Source of the DNA: Burkholderiales bacterium
Lineage (GTDB): Bacteria; Pseudomonadota; Gammaproteobacteria; Burkholderiales; Burkholderiaceae_C
Direction of reading: 5' to 3'
DNA: 39,170 bases
Assembly (NCBI GenBank): GCA_028864885.1
Contig: JAGWLR010000002.1
Coordinates: 1-39,170, forward strand
Shown here: in pieces, positions 1-9,007 of the stretch
Layout of the letters: each line of letters begins with the position of its first letter
How positions within the stretch are numbered: position 1 is the stretch's first letter
Notes under the pieces: model-generated
Database searches by the model: none
What the model saw: the letters and a program-made list of their open reading frames with translations, nothing else
Told to the model about the DNA's origin: nothing
Made by a program: the position numbers and the translations under genes

Positions 1-411
1 GACAAGGCCCAGGCAGGGTTGGTTCTGGGCCAATTGATGTCGGCGGTGCGGCGCAACTACTCCAGCCCGCCTACCCACGGCAGTCAGATCGTGGCCCGCG
101 TGCTGCAAACCCCTGAACTGCGCCAGCTGTGGGAAGGCGAGTTGACTCAGATGCGCGACCGCATCAAGGTGATGCGCCAGCGCCTGTACGACGGCGTGGT
201 GGCTCGCCTGCCGGGACGCGATGTGCGTTACTTCATCGACCAGCGTGGCATGTTCAGCTACACCGGGGTTACCCCTGAGCAGGCGGATGCTTTGCGCGAA
301 CAGCATGGCGTGTACGTGTTGCGATCGGGGCGGATGTGCGCAGCAGGCCTGAATGCCAACAACGTGGATCGCGTGGCCGAGGCCTTCGCCGCGGTGTTGC
401 GCAGCGCCTGA
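1..411 (+). CDS. Aromatic amino acid aminotransferase, C-terminal fragment (cut by window start)
   Basis: This is the last ~136 codons of a class I PLP-dependent aminotransferase of the AspC/TyrB family. The frame is open from base 1 and stops with TGA at 409-411. The small-domain end is recognisable: a run containing RRNYSSPPTHG, then FIDQRGMFSYTG, then the SGRMCAAGLN segment. The Arg in that last segment matches the substrate alpha-carboxylate-binding Arg386 of E. coli AspC. The SSPPTHG and GMFSY variants fit the aromatic (TyrB-like) branch better than strict aspartate enzymes. The PLP lysine lies upstream of the window, so the subfamily is inferred. The reaction is transfer of amino groups between aromatic amino acids or aspartate and 2-oxoglutarate in the cytoplasm. 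Confidence 0.85.
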   Translation, partial: DKAQAGLVLGQLMSAVRRNYSSPPTHGSQIVARVLQTPELRQLWEGELTQMRDRIKVMRQRLYDGVVARLPGRDVRYFIDQRGMFSYTGVTPEQADALREQHGVYVLRSGRMCAAGLNANNVDRVAEAFAAVLRSA

Positions 412-427
412 CACTGCACACTGAAAC

Positions 428-463
428 GGTTTGAATGACGCCTTCATGAGGCGCATTCAAACC
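428..463 (+). terminator. Strong hairpin after the aminotransferase gene
   Basis: A perfect 10-bp stem (GGTTTGAATG with CATTCAAACC) continues, after one bulged A, into CGCC/GGCG around the loop TTCATGA. It starts 16 bp after the aminotransferase stop and is followed only by a broken T-run (TGATTTGCCGTTTT). It probably terminates or stabilises the upstream transcript. The weak T-tract makes classical intrinsic termination uncertain. Confidence 0.6.
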
Positions 464-544
464 TGATTTGCCGTTTTGGCGTTAAACGGACATAAGGGGC
501 ATCCCCCTAACGGCCCATGACTTGGCGTAGAAGAATGTCAAATC

Positions 545-2254
545 ATGAACGTCGCTTATCGCACAAGTCTGTCTGGCGCCCAATTGGATCGGGTCTGGTT
601 GGCCCATTACCCGCCGGGGGTGCCTTTCACCGTCGATCCGTCGGTCTACCAGTCGCTGGTCGAGCTGATTGACGAAGGGCTGATCAAGCACGCCGCCCGG
701 CCGGCTTGTGATTTCATGGGCAAGTCCTGGACGTATGCCGAGCTGGACGATGCCTCGTGGGCGCTGGGGTGCTACCTGCAGTCGCTGGGCTTGCATCCGG
801 GCGACCGCGTGGCGGTGATGATGCCCAACGTGCCCCAATACCCAGTGGCCGTGCTGGCCATCCTGCGGGCCGGGTTTGTGCTCGTCAACGTCAACCCCTT
901 GTACACCCCCCGTGAGCTGGAGCACCAGCTCAAGGATTCGGGGGCCAAGGCCATGATCATTGTCGAGAACTTCGCGGCCACCTTGCAGGCCGTGATCGAG
1001 CGCACGCCAGTGCAGCACGTGGTTCTTACAGCCCTGGGCGACATGCTCGGTGGGGTCAAGCGCACCCTGGTCAACACCGTGGTGCGTCACGTCAAAAAAA
1101 TGGTGCCGCCGTTTTCGCTGCCGCGTGCGGTGCGCTTCAACGAGGCCATTGAGCATGGCCGCCACATGACGATGCTCGAAGCCCACCCTGGCCCTGAAGA
1201 CATTGCGGTCTTGCAATACACCGGCGGCACCACGGGGGTCAGCAAGGGCGCGGTGCTGCTGCACCGAAACATCATCGCCAACCTGTTGCAAAGCGAGGCG
1301 TGGAATCACCCTTTGTGGAAGCAGATCCCCGAGGGCGAACAACCTGTGATGGTGTGTGCCTTGCCGCTGTATCACATCTTCGGTTTCACCATCAATTTGA
1401 TGTTCGGGCTGCGGGTGGGTGCTCGCAACATCCTGATCCCCAATCCGCGTGATCTGAAGGCCACCCTGAAGGCACTGAAGGGCAAGCGTTTTCATAGCTT
1501 CCCCGGGGTCAACACCTTGTTCAATGCGCTGGCCCACCATCCTGATTTTGAGCAGGTGGACTGGAGCGGCCTGCGTTTGTGCGTGGGGGGCGGCATGGCC
1601 GTGCAACACGCCACGGCGCGCCTGTGGAAAGACAAAACCGGATGTGCCATTGCAGAAGGCTACGGCTTGTCTGAAACCTCGCCTTCGGTGGCATGCAACC
1701 CGGTCACCAACACGCAGTACACCGGGTCGATCGGGCTGCCCCTGCCCTCAACCGACGTGCTGATCCTGGATGAGGATGGCCACCCCAGACCGTTTGGCGT
1801 ACCGGGTGAGTTGGCCGTGCGCGGGCCTCAGGTGATGGCGGGTTACTGGCACCGGCCCGAAGAAACCGCTCAAGTCATGACCGAAGACGGCTTCTTCCGC
1901 ACGGGCGACATCGCCACGATGGATGAACACGGCTACATCCACATCATCGACCGCAAGAAGGACATGATCCTGGTGTCTGGCTTCAACGTCTATCCGAACG
2001 AAGTGGAAGACGTGGTGGGCCAGTTGCCCGGCGTGTTCGAGTGTGCGGCTGTGGGCGTGCCCGATCCGCACTCGGGCGAGGTGGTCAAGCTGGTGGTCGT
2101 GCGCAGCGACCCGAACCTGACCGAGCAGCAGGTGCGGGATCACTGCGCCAAGAACCTGACCGGCTACAAGCGCCCCAAGGTGATTGCCTTTGCCGAATCG
2201 CTGCCGAAAACGCCGGTGGGCAAGATCCTTCGGCGCGAGTTGCGCGGGTCGTGA
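545..2254 (+). CDS. fadD: Long-chain-fatty-acid--CoA ligase
   Basis: This 569-aa member of the ANL adenylating superfamily activates long-chain fatty acids to acyl-CoA through an acyl-AMP intermediate at the inner face of the membrane, feeding beta-oxidation. All core motifs are visible: the phosphate loop YTGGTTGVSKGA near residue 225, the GYGLSETSP motif in the middle, the FFRTGD motif, the FACS signature DRKKDMILVSGFNVYPNEVE near residue 465, and the C-terminal PVGKILRREL with the catalytic lysine. Length and motifs match proteobacterial FadD. The ATG at 545 gives the usual N-terminus; only a weak GAAG stands upstream. The gene is monocistronic here and converges with yaeQ, whose stop lies 13 bp beyond this one. 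Confidence 0.93.
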   Translation: MNVAYRTSLSGAQLDRVWLAHYPPGVPFTVDPSVYQSLVELIDEGLIKHAARPACDFMGKSWTYAELDDASWALGCYLQSLGLHPGDRVAVMMPNVPQYPVAVLAILRAGFVLVNVNPLYTPRELEHQLKDSGAKAMIIVENFAATLQAVIERTPVQHVVLTALGDMLGGVKRTLVNTVVRHVKKMVPPFSLPRAVRFNEAIEHGRHMTMLEAHPGPEDIAVLQYTGGTTGVSKGAVLLHRNIIANLLQSEAWNHPLWKQIPEGEQPVMVCALPLYHIFGFTINLMFGLRVGARNILIPNPRDLKATLKALKGKRFHSFPGVNTLFNALAHHPDFEQVDWSGLRLCVGGGMAVQHATARLWKDKTGCAIAEGYGLSETSPSVACNPVTNTQYTGSIGLPLPSTDVLILDEDGHPRPFGVPGELAVRGPQVMAGYWHRPEETAQVMTEDGFFRTGDIATMDEHGYIHIIDRKKDMILVSGFNVYPNEVEDVVGQLPGVFECAAVGVPDPHSGEVVKLVVVRSDPNLTEQQVRDHCAKNLTGYKRPKVIAFAESLPKTPVGKILRRELRGS

Positions 2255-2267
2255 TCCGCGCGGGGCT

Positions 2268-2819
2268 TCAGCCTTTGAGCTTGTTGGGCGTGATTTCGAC
2301 GGTGTCGTTGCCGTCATTCACCCACACGGCGCCATCTTGCACCGTGATCTGCAGCTGCATGCTGCGCTGAGCCAGCTTGGACAAGGCCTGGCTTTGATCG
2401 GCCGGGATCTGCCACACGGTCAGGTTGTGGGCGCGGCTGACCTTGTTGGCCAGGTTGTCCCACCAAATCGGCGTGCTGCTTTGAAACGCCCACACCGTGA
2501 CCGATCGGGCCCGGCCGCTGGCTTTCATCAGTCGCTTGTCATCGGGTTGGCCCACTTCCACCCATTGCAGGATCTCGTCTGAGAAGTTCTTTTGCCACAG
2601 GGCGGGCTCGTCAGGCTCCCACATGTCCTTGGCCAGCTCCAGCGTGCCTTCCGAGGTGTCGACGGGCCATCCCAAAGCGAGGGCCAGCACCCGAATCATC
2701 ATGCGCTCGTCGGCTTCAGAGGGGTGACGAGCAATGGTGACCGCGGTGTCGGTGTAGACGTTGCGGTCCATGTCGGCCAGGTTGATCTGGGCTTTGTAAA
2801 TCGTGGCTTTGAGCGCCAT
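2268..2819 (-). CDS. yaeQ: YaeQ family protein
   Basis: This 183-aa protein is a full-length member of the YaeQ family. Recognisable segments are MALKATIYKAQINLADMDRN at the start, HPSEADERMMIRVLALAL near residue 35, and the C-terminal VTVWAFQSST and LTVWQIPADQS blocks. YaeQ folds like PD-(D/E)XK nucleases and was once described as a suppressor of RfaH deficiency; its real function is not settled. The ATG at 2819 is preferred over an in-frame TTG four codons upstream because family proteins start MALKATIYK. The ATG follows the stop of the upstream hydrolase by a single base (TGA-C-ATG), so the two are translationally coupled as the last genes of the hyi-hydrolase-yaeQ operon. Confidence 0.9.
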   Translation of the reverse strand: MALKATIYKAQINLADMDRNVYTDTAVTIARHPSEADERMMIRVLALALGWPVDTSEGTLELAKDMWEPDEPALWQKNFSDEILQWVEVGQPDDKRLMKASGRARSVTVWAFQSSTPIWWDNLANKVSRAHNLTVWQIPADQSQALSKLAQRSMQLQITVQDGAVWVNDGNDTVEITPNKLKG

Positions 2820-2820
2820 G

Positions 2821-3690
2821 TCAGGTTCCAAAAATCTGCTTCAGCCAGGGGCCCAAAGGGGCCAGAGCTTTCTCGCGGTCGGGTTCGTTGAAGATTTCGT
2901 GCGCCATGTGCTCGAAGGGCTGGCTGGTGACCACGGCTTTGGGCGCTTTGGCGCTGAATTCGGCCGAGCCGGCGGGGGCCACGCACTTGTCGGAGCCGGC
3001 CCACAGCAGCAAAGTCGGCACCGTCCAGTTCGCGGCACGGTCGCGCACCAGTTGGCCGGCGTCGATCATGAAGCGGCTGGTCTTGCCGGTGATGCGGTCA
3101 TGCACGGTGGGGTCGGCGAGATAGGTCTGGACCTCAGCCGGGTCGTTGCTGACCCACTCGGCCTTCAAGCCACTGGCCACCGCAAAGTCGGGCATCCATT
3201 TGGCGACTGTGTTGAGCAGGAACTTCTGGATGGCGTTGATGTTGAGCAGCAGGGCGGGGGATGACAGGATCAGGCCATCCACGGCGCGGACCCAGGGCGC
3301 GGCATCCTTCGGGGCAGCCGTGGCGGCGACAAAGCGCGCAGCAATCAAGCCACCCAGGCTGTGCGCTAGCAACACCAGCTTCTGGCCGGGGTAGGCCTGG
3401 CGGGTGGTGTCAATCATCTGGGCCAGGTCGTAGAGGTAGTCGTCAGACTGCTTGAGCCCACCGCGTTGACCTTCGGATTTGCCGTGGCCCCGGTGGTCGT
3501 AGCCCACCACAGCCCATCCCAATTGGTTCAGGTGTTCAGCCACGTGCTTGTAGCGGCGCACGTGTTCACCGTGGCCATGCACCACCAGGATCACGCCTTT
3601 GGGCGCGACGCCGCTTGGCAGGGGCCAGTGCTGGGTGACCAGTTTGGTGCCATCGCGGGCGGCGATGGTGGCAGGAAACGCGTTCGACAT
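2821..3690 (-). CDS. Alpha/beta hydrolase, monoacylglycerol lipase-like
   Basis: This 289-aa serine hydrolase belongs to the Hydrolase_4 (S33-like) branch that includes monoacylglycerol lipase. The oxyanion region is VVHGHGEH (residues 37-43), a YDHRGHGKSEG segment follows at 64-74, and the nucleophile elbow is AHSLGG with Ser111. The acid is in WAGSDKCVAP and the catalytic histidine in EHMAHEIFNE near the C-terminus. There is no signal peptide, so it is probably cytoplasmic. The most likely substrates are monoacylglycerols or small esters; specificity cannot be read from the sequence. A GAGGA Shine-Dalgarno lies in the 7-bp gap after the hyi stop, and the stop is one base from yaeQ. Confidence 0.85.
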   Translation of the reverse strand: MSNAFPATIAARDGTKLVTQHWPLPSGVAPKGVILVVHGHGEHVRRYKHVAEHLNQLGWAVVGYDHRGHGKSEGQRGGLKQSDDYLYDLAQMIDTTRQAYPGQKLVLLAHSLGGLIAARFVAATAAPKDAAPWVRAVDGLILSSPALLLNINAIQKFLLNTVAKWMPDFAVASGLKAEWVSNDPAEVQTYLADPTVHDRITGKTSRFMIDAGQLVRDRAANWTVPTLLLWAGSDKCVAPAGSAEFSAKAPKAVVTSQPFEHMAHEIFNEPDREKALAPLGPWLKQIFGT

Positions 3691-3697
3691 TCAATCC

Positions 3698-4516
3698 TCA
3701 CAGTGGGTTGGCCTCACGCAGCCAGCTCAGGCCGGCGGTGGTGCCGCCGGGGCCAGCTTGTCGCGGACGGTATTCGCAGCCGATCCAGCCCGCCCATTGC
3801 AGGGCACGCAGTTCGGCAAAAACATGGGGGTAGGACAACTCGCCTTGATCGGGCTCGCCGCGATCGGGCACGGCAGCGATCTGCAGGTGTCCGACCCGAC
3901 CGCTGGGCAGCCATTGCCGCAGTTTCATCGTCAGGTCGCCCTCCACAATCTGACAATGGTAAAGGTCCATCTGCACTTGAACATGCGGAGATCCGATACG
4001 TTCAACCAGGGTGTGGGCTTGCGCCTGGGCTTGCAGCAGATAGCCGGGCATGTCGCGGCCGTTGATGGGCTCGATCATCAACGTGCGGCCGGCCTGACGA
4101 GCCTGTTCTGCGGCCCAGGTCAGGTTGCGTTCATAGCGATCCCATGCGGTGGCCCGATCAGCATCGGCGCACAGCCCGGCCATCACATGCACGCGTGGGC
4201 AACCGAGTTCGGTGGCCAGATCCAGGGCTTGCAGCAAGGCGGTCTGAAACTCGGCCTCTCGACCGGGCAAGCACGCCAGCCCACGCTCCCCCTGAGCCCA
4301 ATCGCCGGGCCGGGCATTGAACAGCACCAACGCCAAGCCCGTGTCTTTCAGGCGCGCTGCCACCTCAGCACGCGGGTGCTCATGCGGAAACAGGCATTCC
4401 ACCCCTGTGAAGCCATCTGCCGCAGCGGCGGCGAAGCGATCCAGAAAGGGCAGATCGGTGTAGAGCCACGACAGATTCGCGGCAAACCGAAGGGAATGGG
4501 GGGCGGGGGTGTTCAT
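3698..4516 (-). CDS. hyi: Hydroxypyruvate isomerase family TIM-barrel protein (Hyi/OtnI-like)
   Basis: This 272-aa protein has the xylose-isomerase-like TIM barrel of the Hyi/OtnI family. It starts RFAANLSWLYTDLPFLDRF, has GVECLFPHE at residues 38-46, and shows the metal site expected of the family: Glu149 in MIEPINGRD, Asp184 in QMDLYHCQ, His210/Gln212 in VGHLQIAAVPDRGEPDQGEL, and Glu248 in CEYRP. Family members interconvert hydroxypyruvate and tartronate semialdehyde (glyoxylate metabolism) or 2-oxo-tetronate 4-phosphates. No gcl, glxR or ygbK neighbours are visible, so the substrate is undecided. It is the first gene of a three-gene minus-strand operon. No clear Shine-Dalgarno precedes the ATG. 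Confidence 0.82.
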   Translation of the reverse strand: MNTPAPHSLRFAANLSWLYTDLPFLDRFAAAAADGFTGVECLFPHEHPRAEVAARLKDTGLALVLFNARPGDWAQGERGLACLPGREAEFQTALLQALDLATELGCPRVHVMAGLCADADRATAWDRYERNLTWAAEQARQAGRTLMIEPINGRDMPGYLLQAQAQAHTLVERIGSPHVQVQMDLYHCQIVEGDLTMKLRQWLPSGRVGHLQIAAVPDRGEPDQGELSYPHVFAELRALQWAGWIGCEYRPRQAGPGGTTAGLSWLREANPL

Positions 4517-4576
4517 CAGGGCAGCAAGCGTAGCGCAGAAGTGGCGCCAAAGCCGCCCCTCGCGTTCACGGCCCCA

Positions 4577-4602
4577 ATGAAAACGCCGGCGCGAGGCCGG
4601 CG
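4577..4602 (-). terminator. Rho-independent terminator of the chemoreceptor gene
   Basis: On the minus strand a perfect 7-bp GC stem (CGCCGGC / GCCGGCG, loop of 5) is followed by GTTTTCATT. It lies about 22 bp past the chemoreceptor stop, between that gene and hyi, and should separate the two minus-strand transcripts. Confidence 0.75.
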
Positions 4603-4624
4603 TGGTGTGGGATGTCAGCTCAGA

Positions 4625-6352
4625 TCAGAAGGTTTCCCAGTCCGAATCCGACGTGCTGGATGACGGCGTGGGTTTCGGTGACATCAGCGGCGGCTCGAAG
4701 GGCTCGCGGCTGGGGGCGGCGGCACTCAGCTTGGGGGCTGCCGGCCTGCTGACGGGGGGAGGCACATACTTCACTGGCGCTGCCGAGGTGGACATCGCCT
4801 TGGCGATCACGGTTTGCGCGGTGCTGTGGGCTTCAGCCAGGCCTTGACCGAGCTTGAAGGCGGCCACAGCCTGGGCCAGACGCGCAGCCTGGTCCTTCAG
4901 GCTTTCAGCGGCGGCGGCCGATTGTTCGACCAAGGCGGCGTTCTGCTGCGTCATCTGATCCAGTTGGGTTACCGATTGGTTCACCTGGCCAATGCCTTGA
5001 CTTTGCTCGGTCGAGGCGGCCGAGATCTCACCAATGATGTCCGACACGCGTTGCACGCTGTTGAGGATCTCCATCATCGACGAGCCCGCGTCTTTCACCA
5101 GACGTGAGCCGGATTCGACCTTCTCACTCGACGCGTTGATCAGCGACTTGATTTCTTTGGCGGCGTTGGCGCTGCGTTGCGCCAGCGAGCGCACTTCGCC
5201 GGCCACCACGGCAAAGCCACGGCCTTGCTCACCAGCACGGGCGGCTTCCACCGCGGCGTTCAGTGCCAAGATGTTGGTCTGGAAGGCGATGCCGTCGATC
5301 ACGGTGATGATCTCGGTGATCTTGCGGCTGGCGTTGTCGATCTCGGACATGTTCGAGACGACTTGCGACACGATTTCTTCGCCGCGTTGTGCAGCTGTGG
5401 CCGCGCCGGATGCCAGTTGGTTGGCCTGGCGGGCAGCGTCGGCGCTTTGGCGCACGTTGCCCGTCAACTCTTCCATTGAGCTGGCGGTTTGTTGCAGGTT
5501 CGATGCAGTGGTTTCGGTGCGCGATGACAGATCGGCGTTGCCGCTGGCGATCTCAGTCGAGGCCGTCGAAATTGAATCGGTCGCCTGACGGATCAAGGCG
5601 ATGGTGTCTCGCAGGCGCTGGGTCATGGCTGCCACCGAGCCGTGCAGCGACTTGTCGTTGGTGTTCACGTGGCCGAGGTCGATGTCCAGATCGCCATCGG
5701 CGATGCTGCGCACCAACTGGCGCAGGTTCGAGGGCTCATCGCCCAGGTCTTGCCACACCGACGACACGATGGCCGCTGAGGCCAGGCCCAGCACGCCCAG
5801 CACGATCACGCCGGTGATGACGGTGACCCACAGATTGGTGTTCACGCCACGGCGGGCGGAATCCTGGGCCTCATCGATCGAGGCTTGGGCTGCGCTCTTG
5901 TCATCCGCCAGCAGCTTTTGCAAGGTGGCCAGCGAGGTTTGCATCTGCTGCACCTGATCGCCCGGGGGCTGTTGGGTCAGCATGGCGCGAATGGCGCCGA
6001 TGGCCGAGGTTTGATAGGCGTCGAAGGCATCAGACAGATCCTTGGCGATCGCCGTTTTCTCGGGCAATTTCTGCATATTGGCCAACGCGACATGCGCGTC
6101 CGCCACCATCACGTCAGTCTCTTTGAGCTTTCCCTTGTCCCCTTCTGCAGCTGCAGTCTGCAGCGTCAGCTTCAACTGTTCGGTGCTGCGATCCACCGTG
6201 TTGACATAAGCGAAATGGGGATTATCGACTTCGTGGAGATGCTTGAGCACGTTGGAGGTGCGTTCCCCCACGAAAAAGCTCACTGCCACGCCCACCACAA
6301 ACACCGCGGCGGCGCTGATGGGCAACATCCAGATTTTTGTACGAAAGTTCAT
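4625..6352 (-). CDS. Methyl-accepting chemotaxis protein with C-terminal CheR-tether motif
   Basis: This 575-aa transmembrane chemoreceptor has TM1 at residues 8-28, a periplasmic sensor of ~140 residues (mostly helical, probably a four-helix bundle), TM2 at 173-197, a HAMP segment around 200-250 ([10 protein letters not shown]) and a long cytoplasmic coiled-coil signalling domain. The hairpin tip, [28 protein letters not shown] (residues 352-379), binds CheA/CheW. A Pro/Ala/Ser-rich linker from ~500 ends in the pentapeptide DWETF, the motif that tethers CheR (and CheB) in high-abundance receptors such as Tar (NWETF). The ligand cannot be predicted. Translation starts from a strong AGGAGG. 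A sigma28-like promoter lies just upstream (6405-6433) and an intrinsic terminator follows. No other che genes are in the window. Confidence 0.93.
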   Translation of the reverse strand: MNFRTKIWMLPISAAAVFVVGVAVSFFVGERTSNVLKHLHEVDNPHFAYVNTVDRSTEQLKLTLQTAAAEGDKGKLKETDVMVADAHVALANMQKLPEKTAIAKDLSDAFDAYQTSAIGAIRAMLTQQPPGDQVQQMQTSLATLQKLLADDKSAAQASIDEAQDSARRGVNTNLWVTVITGVIVLGVLGLASAAIVSSVWQDLGDEPSNLRQLVRSIADGDLDIDLGHVNTNDKSLHGSVAAMTQRLRDTIALIRQATDSISTASTEIASGNADLSSRTETTASNLQQTASSMEELTGNVRQSADAARQANQLASGAATAAQRGEEIVSQVVSNMSEIDNASRKITEIITVIDGIAFQTNILALNAAVEAARAGEQGRGFAVVAGEVRSLAQRSANAAKEIKSLINASSEKVESGSRLVKDAGSSMMEILNSVQRVSDIIGEISAASTEQSQGIGQVNQSVTQLDQMTQQNAALVEQSAAAAESLKDQAARLAQAVAAFKLGQGLAEAHSTAQTVIAKAMSTSAAPVKYVPPPVSRPAAPKLSAAAPSREPFEPPLMSPKPTPSSSTSDSDWETF

Positions 6353-6404
6353 TGTGCCTCCTCAGGCTGACACCCAAAAAACGTCCGGGGGTATCCCATT
6401 GCCC

Positions 6405-6433
6405 GTATCGGCATCTTGTCGCGGAAACTAAAG
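6405..6433 (-). promoter_or_regulatory. Sigma28 (FliA)-like flagellar-class promoter for the chemoreceptor
   Basis: Reading the minus strand, GCCGATAC (6412-6405) matches seven of eight bases of the FliA -10 element GCCGATAA. A TTTAGTTT element (6432-6425), close to TAAAGTTT, stands 12 bp upstream (consensus spacing 11). Initiation would fall near 6398 and give a ~45-nt leader containing AGGAGG. Chemoreceptors are classical FliA targets. Confidence 0.55.
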
Positions 6434-6505
6434 TCCGTTTGTCAGAAAAGTCCTATTTCATCCCCGTATAACGGAGTTTGGCGGGGCTGTTCCTAGAATC
6501 GCGGC

Positions 6506-8014
6506 ATGCACTCTTCTTCCAACACGCCCCGCTGGGGTGCCCAGCGCCTGATGGCCTGGGTGGCCTTGCTTTACTTTTCCGAGGGCCTGCCCCTTGGCCT
6601 GTTTTACGACTTGTTCCCGGTGAACCTGAGGCAAGCCGGTGTCAGCCCGGCCGAAATCGGTTTGTTGAGCCTGATCGGTCTGGCGTGGACCGTCAAATTT
6701 CTGTGGGCCCCCTTGGTGGATGCTTGGCGGGGCCACCGCTGGTGGATTGCGGGGGCGAACTGGGGCATGGCCGCCACCACGTGTGCGCTGGCCCTCAATC
6801 CGCAGGCGATGGGGCAAGGCGCCACTTGGCCGTGGCTGCTGCTGACGGCCTTCACCGTGCTGTCGGCCACCAACGACATCGCCACCGATGGCTACACGAT
6901 CGAACTATTGAGCAAAGGCCAATACGGGGTGGCCAACGGCTTGCGCATCGGCTTTTATCGCGTCGGCATGCTGGCAGCGGGCGGCTTGCTGGTGGTGGCC
7001 GGCGCCATGGGCGAGGCCGGTCACCCTGACTGGTCGGCGGCCTATGGCTTGGGCGCGGTGCTGATGCTCTTCAATGGGTTGGCCGTGGTGTTCGCGCCCA
7101 GGCAGCCGATCGCGCGAGCCAAAGTCGAGGGGGCCTCGGCCCGCGAATGGCAGGCCCTGCGCGAGCAGCCACTGTGGTTGGCAGCGCTCGGCCTGGTGCT
7201 GGCTGGCTTGCTGTGGCCGGTGCTGGGCCCCTTGGCCAAATGGTTGGGCTGGCAGTGGGTGCTCACTTATAGTGCAACTTGGTGGTTCAAAGGCGCCGTG
7301 CCGGTGGGCTTGATGTTTGCCGGTGCGGGCTTGATGGTGCGAGCCGCCAAGGGGCCGCAGGCCCATGCCATGGCCGATGGCCCGGTGTTCGGGGCCTGGG
7401 TGTCGCTGCTGGCGCGCCCCGGCATGTTGCCGGTGCTGTTGTTCATCCTTTTGTTCAAACTGGGGGATGCGGCCATGGGCTTCATGGTCAAGCCTTTCTG
7501 GGTGGACAGCGGGTTCACCCCGGCGCAAATCGGGCTGGTCAGCGTCAACGTGGGCTTGGGCCTGTCGATCCTGGGGGGGCTGATGGGCGGCTGGTATGTC
7601 GATCGCCAGGGCATCTTCAAAGGCTTGTGGGTGTTGGGCTTGGCTCAGGCCTTGTCCAACCTGGGCTATGCCCTGGCGGCTTGGTATGTGCCGCATGTGG
7701 CCGCCGGCACGCCGGTGGAACCTCAATACCAAACCGCGGTCTACTTCGCCAGTGGGCTCGAAAGCCTGACCAGTGGTTTGGGCACGGGGGCCTTCATGGC
7801 CTTCCTGATGGGGATCACCGACAAGCAGCGTGGCACCACAGAGTACGCCATCTTGTCGTCGATCTTTGCGTTTTCTCGGGCGGTGGCGGGCTGGGCCGGG
7901 GGGCTGGGGGTGGAAGAGATGGGCTACGCAGCCTTCTTCTTCCTGACCTTCTGGCTGTCATTCCCGGCTTACCTGCTGTTGCCAGCGGTTCGGCGTATGC
8001 TTGAGCGCGAGTGA
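6506..8014 (+). CDS. AmpG-like major facilitator superfamily transporter
   Basis: This 502-aa polytopic inner-membrane protein has about 12-14 predicted membrane segments. The N-terminal pattern YFSEGLPLGLFYDLFPVNLRQAGVSPAEIG followed by LIGLAWTVKFLWAPLVD, and the TNDIATDGYTIELLSKGQYGVANGLRIGFYRVGMLAAGG segment, are characteristic of the AmpG / acetyl-CoA-transporter (SLC33) branch. AmpG imports anhydromuropeptides for peptidoglycan recycling and beta-lactamase induction. Proteins of this length and type in Burkholderiales are often only distant paralogues, so the muropeptide role is an inference. It lies divergently from the chemoreceptor. No good Shine-Dalgarno precedes the ATG. Confidence 0.78.
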   Translation: MHSSSNTPRWGAQRLMAWVALLYFSEGLPLGLFYDLFPVNLRQAGVSPAEIGLLSLIGLAWTVKFLWAPLVDAWRGHRWWIAGANWGMAATTCALALNPQAMGQGATWPWLLLTAFTVLSATNDIATDGYTIELLSKGQYGVANGLRIGFYRVGMLAAGGLLVVAGAMGEAGHPDWSAAYGLGAVLMLFNGLAVVFAPRQPIARAKVEGASAREWQALREQPLWLAALGLVLAGLLWPVLGPLAKWLGWQWVLTYSATWWFKGAVPVGLMFAGAGLMVRAAKGPQAHAMADGPVFGAWVSLLARPGMLPVLLFILLFKLGDAAMGFMVKPFWVDSGFTPAQIGLVSVNVGLGLSILGGLMGGWYVDRQGIFKGLWVLGLAQALSNLGYALAAWYVPHVAAGTPVEPQYQTAVYFASGLESLTSGLGTGAFMAFLMGITDKQRGTTEYAILSSIFAFSRAVAGWAGGLGVEEMGYAAFFFLTFWLSFPAYLLLPAVRRMLERE

Positions 8015-8061
8015 GCGAACCCCTGGGTTTGTCGATTGTTTGGATTGGATTTTTTTGCATC

Positions 8062-8985
8062 ATGAAGCAGCGTGTTTCTTCGCGTTTGACGCATCTGAGC
8101 CTGTCGGTGGCCTTGGCCGTTTCGGCCCTGGTGGGCGTGCCGGCCTGGGCCCGCGAAGGGGTCGATGTCGGGCGTGAATCGTGGGCCACCCGGCTGGTGC
8201 CCGCTGAGCAGGTCGAGCAAGCTGCGCAGCAGCAATATGCGCAGATGCGCGACGATGCGCGCAAAAAGGGCGCCTTGCTGCCCGATAACAATCCGCAGGT
8301 GATCCGCTTGCGCGCCATCGCCAAGCGCATCATTCCCTTTGCCCAGGGCTGGAACCCCCGCGCCGCCGATTGGCAGTGGGAAGTCAATGTGCTCGATTCG
8401 AAAGAGCTGAATGCTTTTTGCATGCCCGGCGGCAAGATTGCCTTCTTCACCGGCATCCTGGATCAGCTCAAGCTGACCGACGACGAAGTGGCCATGGTGA
8501 TGGGGCACGAAATGGCACACGCGCTGCGTGAACACGCCCGCGAGCGCATGGGCAAGCAATCGGCCACCAAACTGGGCGCCAACCTCATCTCAAGCCTGCT
8601 GGGTTTGGGCAGCACAGGCGATGCCCTGCTCAACATGGGCAGCCAGCTGCTGACCCTGAAGTTCAGCCGCGAAGACGAATCCGAGGCCGATCTGGTTGGC
8701 ATGGAACTGGCCGCCCGGGCGGGCTATGACCCGCGTGCCGGCCTCAGCCTGTGGCAAAAGATGGGGGCCGCCGCAAAGGGTGCGCCACCGCAATGGCTGT
8801 CGACCCACCCCTCAGGCAGCACGCGCATCCAAGACATTCAGGCCAACCTACCCAAGGTCATGCCCTTGTATGACCGCGCGCCCAAGCCCACCCAGCGCTT
8901 TGATGTGCCCAAGAAAACCGGCGAGGCCTATAACAACAACGACCCGTATCGCCACCTGATTGGCTGGACGCCATCTGATGGCTGA
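8062..8985 (+). CDS. Periplasmic M48 family zinc metallopeptidase
   Basis: This 307-aa secreted peptidase has an N-terminal signal peptide (MKQRVSSR, hydrophobic core, cleavage after VPAWA). The zinc site is HEMAH at residues 149-153 within VMGHEMAHALREHARERMG, and the third ligand Glu lies in SREDESEADLVGMELAARAGYDP near residue 210. WLSTHPSGSTRIQDIQ near the end is the conserved M48C tail motif. It is similar to LoiP (YggG) and to the peptidase half of BepA, which degrade misfolded outer-membrane proteins; no TPR domain is present. The ATG at 8062 is chosen because it places the signal peptide correctly; an in-frame GTG at 8011 would add 17 residues ahead of it. It converges with the cupin gene. 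Confidence 0.88.
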   Translation: MKQRVSSRLTHLSLSVALAVSALVGVPAWAREGVDVGRESWATRLVPAEQVEQAAQQQYAQMRDDARKKGALLPDNNPQVIRLRAIAKRIIPFAQGWNPRAADWQWEVNVLDSKELNAFCMPGGKIAFFTGILDQLKLTDDEVAMVMGHEMAHALREHARERMGKQSATKLGANLISSLLGLGSTGDALLNMGSQLLTLKFSREDESEADLVGMELAARAGYDPRAGLSLWQKMGAAAKGAPPQWLSTHPSGSTRIQDIQANLPKVMPLYDRAPKPTQRFDVPKKTGEAYNNNDPYRHLIGWTPSDG

Positions 8986-9007
8986 CGCCGCGATTTGGTG
9001 TCGTGGC

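Noticed and set aside
482-1609. A 375-codon open frame opposite fadD
   Set aside because: Low-complexity His/Gln-rich translation with no family resemblance; fadD motifs on the other strand are complete.
6905-7732. A 275-codon open frame opposite the AmpG-like transporter
   Set aside because: Same antisense composition artefact; the plus-strand membrane protein is convincing.
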